Source of the DNA: Deltaproteobacteria bacterium | GTDB taxonomy: Bacteria; Myxococcota_A; Polyangia; Polyangiales; JADJMO01 | Assembly (NCBI GenBank): GCA_016182965.1 | Contig: JACPFM010000040.1 | Span: forward strand, 1 to 43,809 | Direction: 5' to 3' | Length of the DNA stretch: 43,809 nt | Shown here: one piece after another, positions 34,654-43,809 of the stretch | Position numbering within the stretch: the stretch's first letter is position 1 | How the letters are laid out: every line of letters begins with the position of its first letter | Program-made: the position numbers and the translations under genes | The notes under the pieces: generated by a model | Databases searched by the model: none | Told to the model about the DNA's origin: nothing | What the model saw: only the letters and a program-made list of their open reading frames with translations

Positions 34654-35154
34654 TCAGCGAAGCGCGGCGAGCTCCTCGATCGCGACCATCTTCGCAGGGT
34701 CGAGCACCAGCAGCGCCGGGCTCGGCGACGTCACCATGCCGCGCGCCACGCGGGCGGCGAGCTCCGGCACGCCCGGCGGTAGCGGCTCGAGGCCGTGATC
34801 GCCCGCGTCGCGCAGCGGGTCGAGGCGCGCGACGCGCACCGCGAAGGAGGTCAGCTTCGTCGCCGCCCCTCCGGATTGGGCGCTCGCGGCGGCGCCGTCG
34901 AGCGCCACGCGAAGGACGAGCAGCCGCTCGTCCGGGCCCTCGCTCGGCCGGGGCGCGCCGCCGTGGAGGAGCGCGCCGAGATCGACGACCGGGAGGATCT
35001 CGCCGCGCAGGCCGATGACGCCGAGCAGCGCCGGCGGCGCGTGGAACAGCCGCGTCACCGGGCGAGGCGCGAGCACCTCCTGCACGTCGTCGATGGCGAA
35101 CGCGACGCGCAGCGTGCCGGCCCAGGCGCAGACGTATCGAGACGAGCTTGCCAC
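34654..35154 (-). CDS. CheW-like chemotaxis/signalling adaptor
   Basis: A 166-residue CheW domain protein starting with GTG at 35154. Matching features are YVCAWAGTLRVAFAIDDVQEVL, LLGVIGLRGEILPVVDLGALL (the conserved G-RG-hPVxDL core), ERLLVLRV, and GMVTSPSPALLVLDPAKM with a C-terminal helix. CheW couples receptors to CheA. No cheA, receptor or response regulator gene is adjacent, so this is an orphan adaptor. Downstream of its stop lies the heptad element. Confidence 0.83.
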   Translation of the reverse strand: MASSSRYVCAWAGTLRVAFAIDDVQEVLAPRPVTRLFHAPPALLGVIGLRGEILPVVDLGALLHGGAPRPSEGPDERLLVLRVALDGAAASAQSGGAATKLTSFAVRVARLDPLRDAGDHGLEPLPPGVPELAARVARGMVTSPSPALLVLDPAKMVAIEELAALR

Positions 35155-35185
35155 GCGGAGAGCGAGAATACGCTAGGAAGGCTTC

Positions 35186-36268
35186 GTGATCCCGAATCCG
35201 ACGCCGCCCCCGACGCCCTCGGAGGCCGCCGCGCTGATCAAGGCGCGGGCGCGCGAGCTCGGCTTCGCGGCGTGCGGCGTCGCGCGCGCCGAGGGGCCGC
35301 TGGATCCGGAGTTCGCGCGCTACGAGAGCGCGCTCGCGCGCGGTCTGCACGGGCCGCTCGCGTACCTCGCCGAGAACGTCGAGATCCGAAGGCGCGTCGA
35401 CACCGCCGACATCCTCGAGGGCGCGCGCAGCATCGTGGTGGTCGCCGCGCGCTACGACCGCGCCGACGACGACGACGATCCGCCGCTCGCCCGCGCGATC
35501 GCCCGCTACGCGCGCGGGCACGACTACCACGTGTTCCTGCGCAAGAAGATCCGCAAGCTCGCCGCCTTCGTGCGCACGCTCGGCCCCGACGTGCACGCGC
35601 GACCGATGAGCGACACCGCGCCGGTGCTCGAGCGCGCGTGGGCCGCGCGCGCCGGCGTCGGCTTCGTCGGCAAGAACGGGATGGTCATCACCCCGGGGCA
35701 GGGCAGCTGGTCGTTGCTCGCCGAGGTGGTCACCACGCTCGACGTCGCGCCGGATGCGCCGATCGAGGAGCGCTGCGGCCGCTGCACGCTCTGCCTCGAT
35801 GCCTGTCCGACCAGCGCGTTCGTGGCGCCGTTCGTCCTCGACGCCGGCGCCTGTCTGTCGGGCGCGACGATCGCGCTGCGCGGACCGATCCCGGTGCGCC
35901 TGCGCGCGAGCGCCGCCGAGCACCTCTTCGGCTGCGACGTCTGCCAGGAGGTCTGTCCGCACAACGCGAGGTCGCGCGCCGAGGCTCCGCTCGCCTCACG
36001 CCACCGGCCGCACGAGCGCTGGGCCACGCTGACGCTCGTCGACCTCGCGTCGATCGGGCTGCCCGACGGCCCCTCGTTCGAGGAGCTCGCGCGCGGCACG
36101 CCCCTGCATCGCGCCGGTCCCGAGGGGCTCGCGCGCAACGCGTGCCTCGCGCTCTCGCGCGAGCGCGACGCGGCGAGCGCCGCGGTTCTCCAGCGCGTCT
36201 GCCGCGAGCACCCGAGCGACGTGGTGCGCGACGCGGCGGCGTGGGCGCTCGCGAGACGCTCGGAGTAG
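35186..36268 (+). CDS. queG: Epoxyqueuosine reductase QueG
   Basis: A 360-residue enzyme for the last step of queuosine tRNA modification (epoxyqueuosine to queuosine), cobalamin- and Fe-S-dependent. The N-terminal DUF1730 region includes [13 protein letters not shown], and [26 protein letters not shown] contains the catalytic Asp. Two 4Fe-4S motifs follow: [12 protein letters not shown] and [14 protein letters not shown]-terminal HEAT-like repeat region ([18 protein letters not shown]) matches longer QueG proteins. The GTG at 35186 is 31 bases from the divergent cheW start. Confidence 0.93.
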   Translation: MIPNPTPPPTPSEAAALIKARARELGFAACGVARAEGPLDPEFARYESALARGLHGPLAYLAENVEIRRRVDTADILEGARSIVVVAARYDRADDDDDPPLARAIARYARGHDYHVFLRKKIRKLAAFVRTLGPDVHARPMSDTAPVLERAWAARAGVGFVGKNGMVITPGQGSWSLLAEVVTTLDVAPDAPIEERCGRCTLCLDACPTSAFVAPFVLDAGACLSGATIALRGPIPVRLRASAAEHLFGCDVCQEVCPHNARSRAEAPLASRHRPHERWATLTLVDLASIGLPDGPSFEELARGTPLHRAGPEGLARNACLALSRERDAASAAVLQRVCREHPSDVVRDAAAWALARRSE

Positions 36269-36269
36269 G

Positions 36270-37412
36270 ATGCGCGCGATGGCACTCGCCCCGGTCGAAG
36301 AGCTCGCGCTGTTGCTGAAGCCCGCCGCCGGCGGCCTCTACCTCGTGTCGACCGGGCGCGCCGAGCAGCTCGCCGTGCAGCGCTCGCTGTACGGCGTCGA
36401 CGACGACGCGCGCATCGTCCAGATGTTCCGCGAGTCGCTCGACCGCATCGCCGCCGCGCGTGTGGTCATCCTCGGGGTGCCGTCCGACGTCGGCGCGGGC
36501 TTCCGCCGCGGGTCGAACCTGGCGCCGCAGGCGATCCGCGCCACCATGCTCTCCGAAGATCCGGACTATCGCGCCTACATGGATCGCGAGCGCATCGTCG
36601 ACATCGGCGACGTCTTCGTGGTGCCCCAGCTGCTCCACGACGAGATGCTCGCGCCCGCGCAGCTCGAGGCGTCGCGGCGCGCGCTCTACCCCGACGTCGC
36701 GCCCGAGGTGCGCGCGACGCTGCCGGTGTCGCCGCTGTCGATCGCCGAGCGCGCGCTCGATCTCGTGTTCGCGATCAACCCGCGCGTGAAGCCGTTCGTG
36801 CTCGGCGGCGATCACTCCAACGCGTGGCCGGTCGCCGCGGCGCTGTCGCGCGCGCGCCGTGACTGGGGGATCGTGCAGCCCGACGCGCACACCGATCTGC
36901 TCGCCGAGCGGCTCGGCATCCGGTACTGCTTCGCCACCTGGTCGTACCACGCCAACGATCTCATCGGCCGCGGCGGGCGCATGGTGCAGGTCGGCACCCG
37001 CGCGTCGCGCCGCGATCGCGCGCACTGGGAGTCGACGCTCGGCGTCCGGCAGTTCTGGGGCGAGGAGTGCCGCGCGCGCCCGGAGCAGAGCCTCGACGCG
37101 ATCCTCGCGCACGTGAAGAGCGTCGGCGTCTCGTCGGTCTACTTCTCCAACGACATCGACGGCACCGACGCCGCGTGGGCCGACGCGACCGGCACGCCGG
37201 AGCCCGGGGGCCTCGAGCCCGACTTCGTCGTGGAGCTGATCCGAAGGCTCGGGCGCGAGGTCGGCCTGTGCGCCGGCGATCTGATGGAGGTCGCGCCGCC
37301 GCTCGAGTCGTCGCCGGGCAGCGCCGCGCGCACCCTGAGCCTCGCCGCGCGCTACGGACGCGAGACGCTCGCCGCGCTCACGTCCGAACCGGCGCTCGCG
37401 CGCGAGGTCTGA
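36270..37412 (+). CDS. Arginase/agmatinase-fold (ureohydrolase) enzyme
   Basis: A 380-residue member of the arginase superfamily. The binuclear manganese ligands are all visible: GGDHS, DAHTDL and SNDIDGTDA. It has an N-terminal extension of about 65 residues before the [21 protein letters not shown] core strand, and an insertion in [16 protein letters not shown]. It could hydrolyse arginine, agmatine, formiminoglutamate or another guanidino/amidino compound; the sequence does not decide. The ATG at 36270 is two bases after the queG stop; a second ATG at 36279 is possible. Confidence 0.85.
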   Translation: MRAMALAPVEELALLLKPAAGGLYLVSTGRAEQLAVQRSLYGVDDDARIVQMFRESLDRIAAARVVILGVPSDVGAGFRRGSNLAPQAIRATMLSEDPDYRAYMDRERIVDIGDVFVVPQLLHDEMLAPAQLEASRRALYPDVAPEVRATLPVSPLSIAERALDLVFAINPRVKPFVLGGDHSNAWPVAAALSRARRDWGIVQPDAHTDLLAERLGIRYCFATWSYHANDLIGRGGRMVQVGTRASRRDRAHWESTLGVRQFWGEECRARPEQSLDAILAHVKSVGVSSVYFSNDIDGTDAAWADATGTPEPGGLEPDFVVELIRRLGREVGLCAGDLMEVAPPLESSPGSAARTLSLAARYGRETLAALTSEPALAREV

Positions 37413-37432
37413 CCGCCGGCGGCCGCCGGCGG
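37413..37432. terminator. Perfect 20-bp GC palindrome after the ureohydrolase gene
   Basis: Directly after the stop codon, the decamer CCGCCGGCGG occurs twice in a row, making a 20-base perfect palindrome. It may act as a weak terminator or mRNA 3' stabiliser. There is no T tract. Confidence 0.4.
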
Positions 37433-37502
37433 AACCGCCGCTCCGCCGGCGATCGAGCGCCTGTATTCGAGGGTTTGCGCGTGCCGACGGGGTGGCACGG
37501 CG

Positions 37503-39074
37503 ATGGCTACTTCGCAGGTCGCCATGCTCGCAACCGCCCACACGATGGCCCTCGTCGGCCTCTCGCCGCACCCGGTGCGGGTCGAGGTCCACTCCGGCCG
37601 CGGCACCGCCAGCTTCGACGTCGTCGGTCTGCCCGAGGCCACCGTGCGCGAGAGTCGCGTGCGCGTGCGCGCCGCCCTCGGGCAGATCGGCGTGCCGCTC
37701 CACTCGCACGCGCTGACGGTGAACCTCGCGCCGGCCGACCTCCGGAAGATCGGCAGCGTCTTCGATCTCGCGATCGCGCTCGGGACGCTCGCGGCGGTCG
37801 GCGGCATGGACGGGCTCCTGCTCTCCGACACGCTGTTCCTCGGCGAGCTCTCGCTCACGGGCGCCATCCACCCGGTGCGCGGCGTGCTTCCGCGGCTGGT
37901 CGGCGCCGCGGCCCACGGGTTCCATCGCGCGGTCGTGCCGCGCGCCAACGGCGCCGAGGCGGCGATCGTCGCGCGCGCCGAGGGGCTCGAGGTCCTCGTG
38001 GCCGACGATCTCGCGAGCGTGGTCGCGTTCCTGCGCGGCGAAGGCGCGCTCTCGGCCGCGGAGCCCTCGGGCACCGAGGTGCACGATCCCGTCGCCGATC
38101 TGTCCGACGTGCGCGGCCAACCGAGCGCGCGGCAGGCCTTGGAGATCGCCGCCGCAGGAGGGCACGACCTGCTGTTCGTCGGTCCCGCCGGCGCCGGCAA
38201 GACGATGCTCGCCCGCCGCATGCCGGGCCTCTTGCCGCCGCTCTCCGACGAGGAGGCGCTGGTGGTGACCGCGATCCACTCCGTCGCCGGCGCGCTGCCC
38301 GAGGGGCACGGTCTCGTGCGCACGCGGCCGTTCCGCTGGCCGCACCACTCGGTGAGCGACGCCGGCCTGCTCGGCTCCGGCGATCCGCCGCGCCCCGGCG
38401 AGGTCTCGCTCGCGCACGACGGCGTGCTCTTCCTCGACGAGCTGCCCGAGTTCCGCCGCAGCGCGATCGACGGGCTGCGCCAGCCGCTGGAGGACGGCGC
38501 GATCCGCATCACGCGGGCGAAGTCCTCGGCGACGTTCCCCGCGCGCCCGATGCTGCTCGCGGCGATGAACCCGTGCCCCTGCGGGTGGAACGGGTTCGAC
38601 GGCGTGCGCGTCTGCACCTGCACGACCGATCGCGTCCGCCACTACCGCGCGCGTGTCTCGGGCCCGATCCTCGATCGCATCGATCTGCAGCTGCGCGTCG
38701 AGCCGGTGCACGTCGCCGCGCTCGTCGGTCCCCCGGGCCGCGAGGAGTGCACCTCCGTCGTCCGTCGCCGCGTGCTCGCCGCCCGGGCCATGCAGGCGGA
38801 GCGCTGGGCGCGAGGCGAGACCTCCGCGTCGACGAACGCGCGGCTCGCCCCGCGCGACCTCGAGCGCGTCGCCGCGCCCGACGCGACGGGCCGCGCCGTG
38901 CTCGAGGCGCTCCTCGGCCAGCGCGGCATGTCCGCCCGCGCCTACGGCAAGGTGCTGCGCGTCGCCCGCACCCTCGCCGACCTGCAGGGGCGCACCGCGA
39001 TCACCAGCCAGGACCTCCTGCAGGCAGCCGATTTCCGCGTCCTCGACCGTCCGATCGACGCCGAGGCCGCGTAA
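37503..39074 (+). CDS. comM: ComM/YifB-family Mg-chelatase-like AAA+ ATPase
   Basis: A 523-residue protein with an N-terminal Lon-protease-like ChlI fold ([42 protein letters not shown]) and a C-terminal AAA+ domain. The AAA+ motifs are Walker [14 protein letters not shown], Walker [12 protein letters not shown], the sensor region [13 protein letters not shown] with a Cys cluster (CPCGWN...CTCT), and [14 protein letters not shown]. ComM is a branch-migration helicase that helps integrate DNA during natural transformation. It sits just upstream of recA on the same strand, 87 bases apart. Confidence 0.93.
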   Translation: MATSQVAMLATAHTMALVGLSPHPVRVEVHSGRGTASFDVVGLPEATVRESRVRVRAALGQIGVPLHSHALTVNLAPADLRKIGSVFDLAIALGTLAAVGGMDGLLLSDTLFLGELSLTGAIHPVRGVLPRLVGAAAHGFHRAVVPRANGAEAAIVARAEGLEVLVADDLASVVAFLRGEGALSAAEPSGTEVHDPVADLSDVRGQPSARQALEIAAAGGHDLLFVGPAGAGKTMLARRMPGLLPPLSDEEALVVTAIHSVAGALPEGHGLVRTRPFRWPHHSVSDAGLLGSGDPPRPGEVSLAHDGVLFLDELPEFRRSAIDGLRQPLEDGAIRITRAKSSATFPARPMLLAAMNPCPCGWNGFDGVRVCTCTTDRVRHYRARVSGPILDRIDLQLRVEPVHVAALVGPPGREECTSVVRRRVLAARAMQAERWARGETSASTNARLAPRDLERVAAPDATGRAVLEALLGQRGMSARAYGKVLRVARTLADLQGRTAITSQDLLQAADFRVLDRPIDAEAA

Positions 39075-39161
39075 CCCCGCGGCCGCCGCGCGCATGGTGC
39101 GCGCGACGGCTCCGGGGATCGTTCGAGAGCTCCGCGCGCGTGCGCGGGGAAAGGCCGTGTC

Positions 39162-40195
<1,034 letters not shown>

Positions 40196-40544
40196 TCCCA
40201 TGCGTCACGCCGTCGCCCCGTCGTCGCGTCCGCGGCCACTCCACCGCGGACCGCGGCGGCGACGGGCGAGCCCGCGCGAGGTCGCGGCGTCGCGAGGCCG
40301 CGCGGTCGTCTCCCGCCGCGCGGCTCCGCCTCCTTCCGCCGCGACGCCGCGTCTTCGCGCGGGCTCGCCGCGCGAGGGCGGCGCACGTGACCCACGGTTC
40401 CGATGCCTGCCTCTGCGCCACGCTGGTGCCCGCGGCCCACGTCGATGCGTACGCACACGGTCAACCGCGTCACGGCGCCGCCCTCGCGCGGCGTGGTTCG
40501 ACATGACGCTCCCACGCCGGTCACGACCGCCGTGGCCACCCTCG
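40196..40544. other. 349-base intergenic region between recA and the nucleotidyltransferase gene
   Basis: No convincing gene is present. The region contains repeated CCGCGG elements, the large imperfect inverted repeat annotated separately, and a less structured part from about 40370 to 40544. It separates two convergent genes, so termination signals are expected. Confidence 0.6.
40266..40368. repeat. Large imperfect inverted repeat (about 103 bp)
   Basis: Outer arms 40266-40294 and 40340-40368 are 29 bp with 27 matches (starting GCGAGCCCGCGCGA). Inner arms 40297-40305 and 40316-40324 pair perfectly over 9 bp (GCCGCGCGG) around a 10-base loop. A 15-base bulge lies on the right side. It could be a bidirectional terminator between the convergent recA and nucleotidyltransferase genes, or a small mobile element remnant. 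Confidence 0.8.
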
Positions 40545-41132
40545 TCACGTCATCCAGTCGGGTAACTCGATCTCCGTCTCGTCGCAGCCGAATGCGTCGC
40601 GTTCGATCGTGTGAAAGTGAGCGCAGTAGCTCGGGAGCGACTCGTCGCCGAAGTGGGCGTCGACCGCGCTCCGAAAGCGCGCCACGAACTGCTCATGCGC
40701 GACGTGCCCGCGCGCGATCATCTCGTCGATGTCGCTTCGGTCGTTGGCGTTGAAGCGCTTCAGCTTGCTCACCACCACGTCGATGACGTCGAGGACCTCC
40801 ACCTCGAAATTCTGATAGGGCACCTCCTCCTCGAGCAGGTGCCAAACCGGCCGTTGCGGCAGGAACGGGAGGCCGGCGGGGACCACGTCGATGTACAGCC
40901 GGTGCGTCCGGTGCAGACGCGTGTCCCGGCCAGCCAGCGCCAGCAGCGTCCGCTGCACGTCTTCCGAAAGCGCGCGCGTCTGAATCACGTCGCTGTCCTT
41001 CGTGCCGCGCTCGTAGGTCGTTCGGAGCATGAGCGCCGCAGAGCCGATGATGGACAACCTGGTCCGCGTCTCGGTGCGACGAGGCCATCTCGCGTCGATG
41101 GCTCGCAGGAATGCCCTAACGATCGCCGACAC
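40545..41132 (-). CDS. Nucleotidyltransferase-fold protein (AbiEii/DUF6036-like), possible toxin
   Basis: A 195-residue protein starting with GTG. It has the minimal nucleotidyltransferase signature: [10 protein letters not shown] (the GS motif), TKDSDV with the DxD metal carboxylates about a dozen residues later, and YIDVVPAG as a candidate third acidic position. [19 protein letters not shown] resembles the Lys-helix-RxxDxxD segment of AbiEii/DUF6036 proteins. Such proteins act as toxins that modify tRNA or other targets, paired with a DNA-binding antitoxin. Its start overlaps the XRE gene by 17 bases, so expression is coupled. Toxicity is an inference from family and arrangement. Confidence 0.7.
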   Translation of the reverse strand: MSAIVRAFLRAIDARWPRRTETRTRLSIIGSAALMLRTTYERGTKDSDVIQTRALSEDVQRTLLALAGRDTRLHRTHRLYIDVVPAGLPFLPQRPVWHLLEEEVPYQNFEVEVLDVIDVVVSKLKRFNANDRSDIDEMIARGHVAHEQFVARFRSAVDAHFGDESLPSYCAHFHTIERDAFGCDETEIELPDWMT

Positions 41133-41904
41133 GCGCGCCTCTCAGTGCCTCGGCGAAATCGGCGGGCTGGATCGAGGTCACGATCCGATGTCGCTGAGAA
41201 ATCGCGGAGGCGGTTGCGGAGACTTCCTCACGCGTTCGCCGCGTTCGGATTCCCCGGTCCAGTACGTCCGGGAGAGGTCGTCCGCGTCCCTCTTCTTCGG
41301 TGAATTCGTGGACGGTGCCGAGGATGGCCTCCGCGCGCCGGTACGCACGACGCAGCTCGAGCGGCAGGCCAAGGGCTGAGGCCTCCGAACGCACGGCTTC
41401 GAGCACGTTCTCCACGAGCCAACGGAGACGCCGGCCCAGTCCGAGCGCGCGCAGCTCGTGGCCGAGCTTGGGCCAGTTGATTCGATCGATGTTGTGAACG
41501 ATCACGGGCGCCAGCGCGGTCACCAGTCGCGGCGACTCGGGCTCGATCAGCGTTTCACGGATGGCGTCCGTGGCTTTCTCGAGGCGCTCGCTGGGAAGCA
41601 CGTCGACGTCTTCCTGGAGCTGACTCGCGCCGAGTCGAGCGAGCGTGGCCTGGAGCTCCGCGGTCGCCTTCGTCGGCGCCGCGAACGCGCTCACGCTCAC
41701 GTTGAAGGTCCTCAGCACGACTAGGAACTGTTCTGCCGTCAGCGAGCTTCGCCCGGCCTCGACTTGGCTCAGCCGCGCCTGCGACATCGACAGGCGACGC
41801 GCGAGCTCGGACTGTGTGAGCAGCCGACGCTCGCGGAGCTCTCGCACCTTGCGGCCGATTCGGCGGCGTTCTTTCTCTAACGGTTCCCGCGAGATAGCCC
41901 GCAT
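41116..41904 (-). CDS. XRE-family HTH regulator with long C-terminal domain, possible antitoxin
   Basis: A 262-residue protein. Residues ~15-70 are a classic Cro/CI helix-turn-helix (RKVRELRERRLLTQSELARR, then LSMSQARLSQVEAGRSSLT). The remaining ~190 residues are helical, with TALAPVIVHNIDRINWPKLG and LGLGRRLRWLVENVLEAV, and do not match a family I can name. Being upstream of and overlapping the nucleotidyltransferase gene, it is probably its antitoxin and autorepressor. The ATG at 41904 lies only 6 bases after the -10 hexamer. GC content here looks lower than in neighbouring genes, suggesting acquisition by transfer. Confidence 0.8.
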   Translation of the reverse strand: MRAISREPLEKERRRIGRKVRELRERRLLTQSELARRLSMSQARLSQVEAGRSSLTAEQFLVVLRTFNVSVSAFAAPTKATAELQATLARLGASQLQEDVDVLPSERLEKATDAIRETLIEPESPRLVTALAPVIVHNIDRINWPKLGHELRALGLGRRLRWLVENVLEAVRSEASALGLPLELRRAYRRAEAILGTVHEFTEEEGRGRPLPDVLDRGIRTRRTREEVSATASAISQRHRIVTSIQPADFAEALRGARVGDR

Positions 41905-41910
41905 CGTAGT

Positions 41911-41940
41911 AATATATGAATATTTCTATTCGTCTGGCAA
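41911..41940 (-). promoter_or_regulatory. Sigma70-type promoter overlapped by a palindromic operator
   Basis: On the minus strand TTGCCA (41940-41935) is followed after 18 bases by TATATT (41916-41911). Each matches five of six consensus bases, in the most AT-rich spot of the window. An imperfect palindrome AGTAATAT-ATGA-ATATTTCT (about 41909-41928) covers the -10, as expected for an autorepressor operator. Transcription would start at or near the A of the XRE ATG, giving a leaderless mRNA. Confidence 0.65.
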
Positions 41941-42027
41941 TACGCCCGTGGACGGGAGCCGGTAGGCGAAGGCAGGCGGGCACAGGCTTCGTGTGGCGAG
42001 ATCGCCCCGTCGCTGGGGCGCATCACG

Positions 42028-42555
42028 TCAGTCGCTCGCTCCGCTGTCCGGGCACGGTCCCCGGGACACCCACGGCTCGTCGGGACCGACCGGGGTCGCG
42101 CTGATCGTCTTCCCCTCGCAGCTGCAGAAGGAGACCGCGATGGTGTCGCCGAAGGACGCGCACTTCGGGGTCTGGGTGCAGCCCGGTTCGAGGTACAGGA
42201 GGAACTCACCCCACGGACACGGGCCGCCGTCGCTGGTCACCCCATCGTTCGCGTCGCCGTCGTTCGCCGTGGTGTCGAGCCTGGCGGCGTCTTCACAGGC
42301 GCCGCGGTAGAGCCACGGCGCGCTGGCGGCGTGCGGTCCACCGACGACGGTCTTCCCCTCGCAGCTGCAGTAGTAGGCAGCCACCGCGTCGCCCACGGCG
42401 ACACACTTCGGGACCTCGCTGCAGCCCGCATTGACGTACCCGAGGAAGTCGCCGGACGAGCAGGACCCGCCGTCGCTGCTGCTCGGCGTCGGCTCCGAAG
42501 AACAGCCGACCGTGACGATCGTGATGGCGAGGAAACCATGCAGGCTGATGCGCAT
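42028..42555 (-). CDS. Lipoprotein with a duplicated six-Cys domain
   Basis: A 175-residue precursor. The ATG at 42555 gives a lipoprotein signal ending IVTVG-C. After a short Ser/Pro linker come two copies of a ~55-residue domain, each with six Cys and the core G(D/E)FLxYxxxGC, PKC, (Y/F)CSCEGKT, W(L/V)xRGxC. They are separated by an acidic Asp/Gly/Asn linker. The Cys pattern suggests three disulfides per domain. I do not recognise the domain. It lies upstream of the XRE pair on the same strand, but 123 bases including the AT-rich promoter separate them. Confidence 0.7.
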   Translation of the reverse strand: MRISLHGFLAITIVTVGCSSEPTPSSSDGGSCSSGDFLGYVNAGCSEVPKCVAVGDAVAAYYCSCEGKTVVGGPHAASAPWLYRGACEDAARLDTTANDGDANDGVTSDGGPCPWGEFLLYLEPGCTQTPKCASFGDTIAVSFCSCEGKTISATPVGPDEPWVSRGPCPDSGASD

Positions 42556-42814
42556 GGCCGGCAGACAGCAAGGATCGCACCGAAGGCGCGAGCACCGGCA
42601 AGCGTGAATGGTCGAGAACTCGAGGCGGCGCCACGACCCACCGCGGCACACGTCCGGACTTCCTGATCATGTCGCGTCACCTCGTGTCGCATGACGCCGA
42701 TGCGAACCGCGACGTGCGTCGCAACGGCGCAGGTCGCGAGATCTTCGCGCGAGCGCGGCCTGGATCGCGGCGCTGCTCGGCGCGGCGATCGTCCTCCGGC
42801 GCTCTAGAGCCCGA

Positions 42815-43225
42815 TCACACCGCCACAGGCCCGCCGAAATGGCCGGCGAAGCGCGCGAGCCACACCACGATCAACGCGGCGACGAGCACGTACCACGCGC
42901 CCTTCAACAAGCGCGGCAGCGGCGGTGGGTTGCCGGTCTGCACGATGCCGCGCAGCGCGACGATCGCGGTCGGCACCGCGAGCACCGCGGCGACCATCGC
43001 CAGCGGGTGCATGCGGAACGACTCCGCGAAGTGGCCCTGCAGCGCGAGGAGGAACGCGCGCGTCGCGCCGCAGCCGGGGCAGGGGATGTGCAGCCAGTTG
43101 CGCGTCGGGCAGATGGGCACCGGCGCGAACACCAGCACCGCGACCGCGGCGACGAGCAAAAGCGCGCGCCCCCACCGCGCGAGGGGCGCGACGGGGGCGG
43201 GCGGGGTGGACTGCACTTCGTTCAT
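42815..43225 (-). CDS. DUF2752 membrane protein
   Basis: A 136-residue membrane protein with about three helices. It has the DUF2752 hallmark IPCPGCGATRAFLLALQGHF after the first helix, then MHPLAMVAAVLAVPTAIVAL and a last helix YVLVAALIVVWLARF. The CPGCG motif may bind metal or form a disulfide; the family has no established function. It lies 38 bases downstream of the DUF4234 gene and is probably in the same operon. Confidence 0.82.
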   Translation of the reverse strand: MNEVQSTPPAPVAPLARWGRALLLVAAVAVLVFAPVPICPTRNWLHIPCPGCGATRAFLLALQGHFAESFRMHPLAMVAAVLAVPTAIVALRGIVQTGNPPPLPRLLKGAWYVLVAALIVVWLARFAGHFGGPVAV

Positions 43226-43263
43226 CGGTCGGCGCCTCTCGGAGGGCGCCTCTTACGAGCCGA

Positions 43264-43809
43264 TCAGGAGAGGGAAGGATCCCAGATCTTGTTCGCCTCG
43301 GTCTGGATGACCCACGGGATGGCCATCATCGTGGGGACGCCGAGGAAGACGTTCACCGCGAAGAGGATCCAGATGAGGTTGGTCTTGTCTTCGGCGTGCG
43401 GGCGGCCGGCCTTCATCTGACCCTCCTGGATCATCTTGCAGGCCTTGGCGACGCCGAGCAGGTACCAGATGCCGCAGGTGACGATCGAGAGGATGACCTG
43501 CGTCGTCGGGTTGTACTCGTCTTGACGCCCGAGGTACGCGCGGAGCTCCGGCATCAGCTGGTAGTAGAACCAGTAGTAGCCGTAGATGCCGCACGTCACG
43601 AGGGCGAGGAGCACCACGGTGACGGGGTTGCGGATCTCGCCGCGCGGACCGCCCATGCCGCCGCCGCCGCCCATCTGCTGCATCGCGCCGAAGCCGGGCG
43701 CCGGAGCGAGCGCGCCCGGAGGCGGCGCGAAGCCCGGAGCCGGAGGCTGACCGAAGCCGCCCGGCGCGCCGGGAGGACCACCGAACCCGCCCGGAGGCGG
43801 ACCACCCGG
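43264..43809 (-). CDS. DUF4234 membrane protein with Pro/Gly/Phe-rich N-terminus (5' partial)
   Basis: The conserved part runs from NPVTVVLLALVTCGIYGYYW, the DUF4234 start, through a second TCGIWYLLGVAKACKM repeat and a third helix (LIWILFAVNVFLGVPTMMA) to the stop. An ATG at 43683 exists, but the frame stays open to the window edge and encodes GFGAPPG/GFAPPPG-like repeats. These are typical of the disordered N-termini of such proteins, so the true start is outside. It probably forms an operon with the DUF2752 gene. The function of the family is unknown. Confidence 0.8.
   Translation of the reverse strand, partial: PGGPPPGGFGGPPGAPGGFGQPPAPGFAPPPGALAPAPGFGAMQQMGGGGGMGGPRGEIRNPVTVVLLALVTCGIYGYYWFYYQLMPELRAYLGRQDEYNPTTQVILSIVTCGIWYLLGVAKACKMIQEGQMKAGRPHAEDKTNLIWILFAVNVFLGVPTMMAIPWVIQTEANKIWDPSLS

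Noticed and set aside
42669..43310. A 213-residue plus-strand open frame
   Set aside because: It lies over the DUF2752 gene, which has a clear CPGCGATRA motif and membrane helices on the other strand.

Overview
The window is a contiguous piece of a very GC-rich (roughly 70% or more) bacterial chromosome. Its gene content points to a member of the Myxococcota, probably Polyangia. The signs are many small Cys-rich lipoproteins, Ser/Thr kinases fused to other modules, a kinase-GAF-sigma54 activator chimera, frequent GTG/TTG starts, and conserved GlnB, GlnA, ComM and RecA of proteobacterial style. This placement is inferred from content and style; no rRNA or tRNA was seen to confirm it.

Layout. 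0-2.6 kb: a CpaF-like secretion ATPase that has lost its catalytic residues (5' end outside the window), a GT2 glycosyltransferase and a GAF protein. 2.6-5.2 kb (minus): lytic transglycosylase followed by selenocysteine elongation factor SelB. 5.4-9.2 kb: a lipoprotein, an M15/YcbK-type murein peptidase and a kinase with a broken second kinase-like domain. 9.2-11.3 kb (minus): a Cys-rich lipoprotein overlapping two Dpp-type ABC permeases. 11.4-12.5 kb: 2[4Fe-4S] ferredoxin and a frameshifted lipoprotein gene. 12.5-15.9 kb (minus): RseP and RsmB. 16.0-17.2 kb: a small orphan protein and an EamA transporter. 17.2-19.2 kb (minus): glnB-glnA, with an unusual heptad-armed inverted repeat between the two genes, a 26-bp duplication over the glnA stop and an intrinsic terminator. 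19.5-26.4 kb: lipoprotein cytochrome c, a Cys-rich lipoprotein, a 1350-residue kinase/GAF/sigma54 regulator and RNase J. 26.4-31.5 kb: a lipoprotein, an ArsA-like ATPase and a large alpha/beta-hydrolase lipoprotein. 31.5-34.4 kb: a cluster of Pro-rich membrane proteins, including two TM2 proteins. 34.4-39.1 kb: a second heptad element, CheW, QueG, an arginase-fold enzyme and ComM. 39.2-40.2 kb: recA interrupted by an 8-bp tandem duplication. 40.5-41.9 kb: an XRE regulator plus nucleotidyltransferase pair that looks like a toxin-antitoxin module, less GC-rich and with an AT-rich, apparently leaderless promoter. 42.0-43.8 kb: a lipoprotein with a duplicated six-Cys domain, DUF2752 and DUF4234 membrane proteins (the last one runs off the window).

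Most of the window is housekeeping genes mixed with lineage-specific envelope proteins. The most unusual signals are the frameshifted recA, the two heptad-armed elements placed directly behind stop codons, the XRE/nucleotidyltransferase module, the catalytically stripped CpaF paralogue and the very large chimeric regulator. No CRISPR array, insertion sequence, tRNA or rRNA was recognised.
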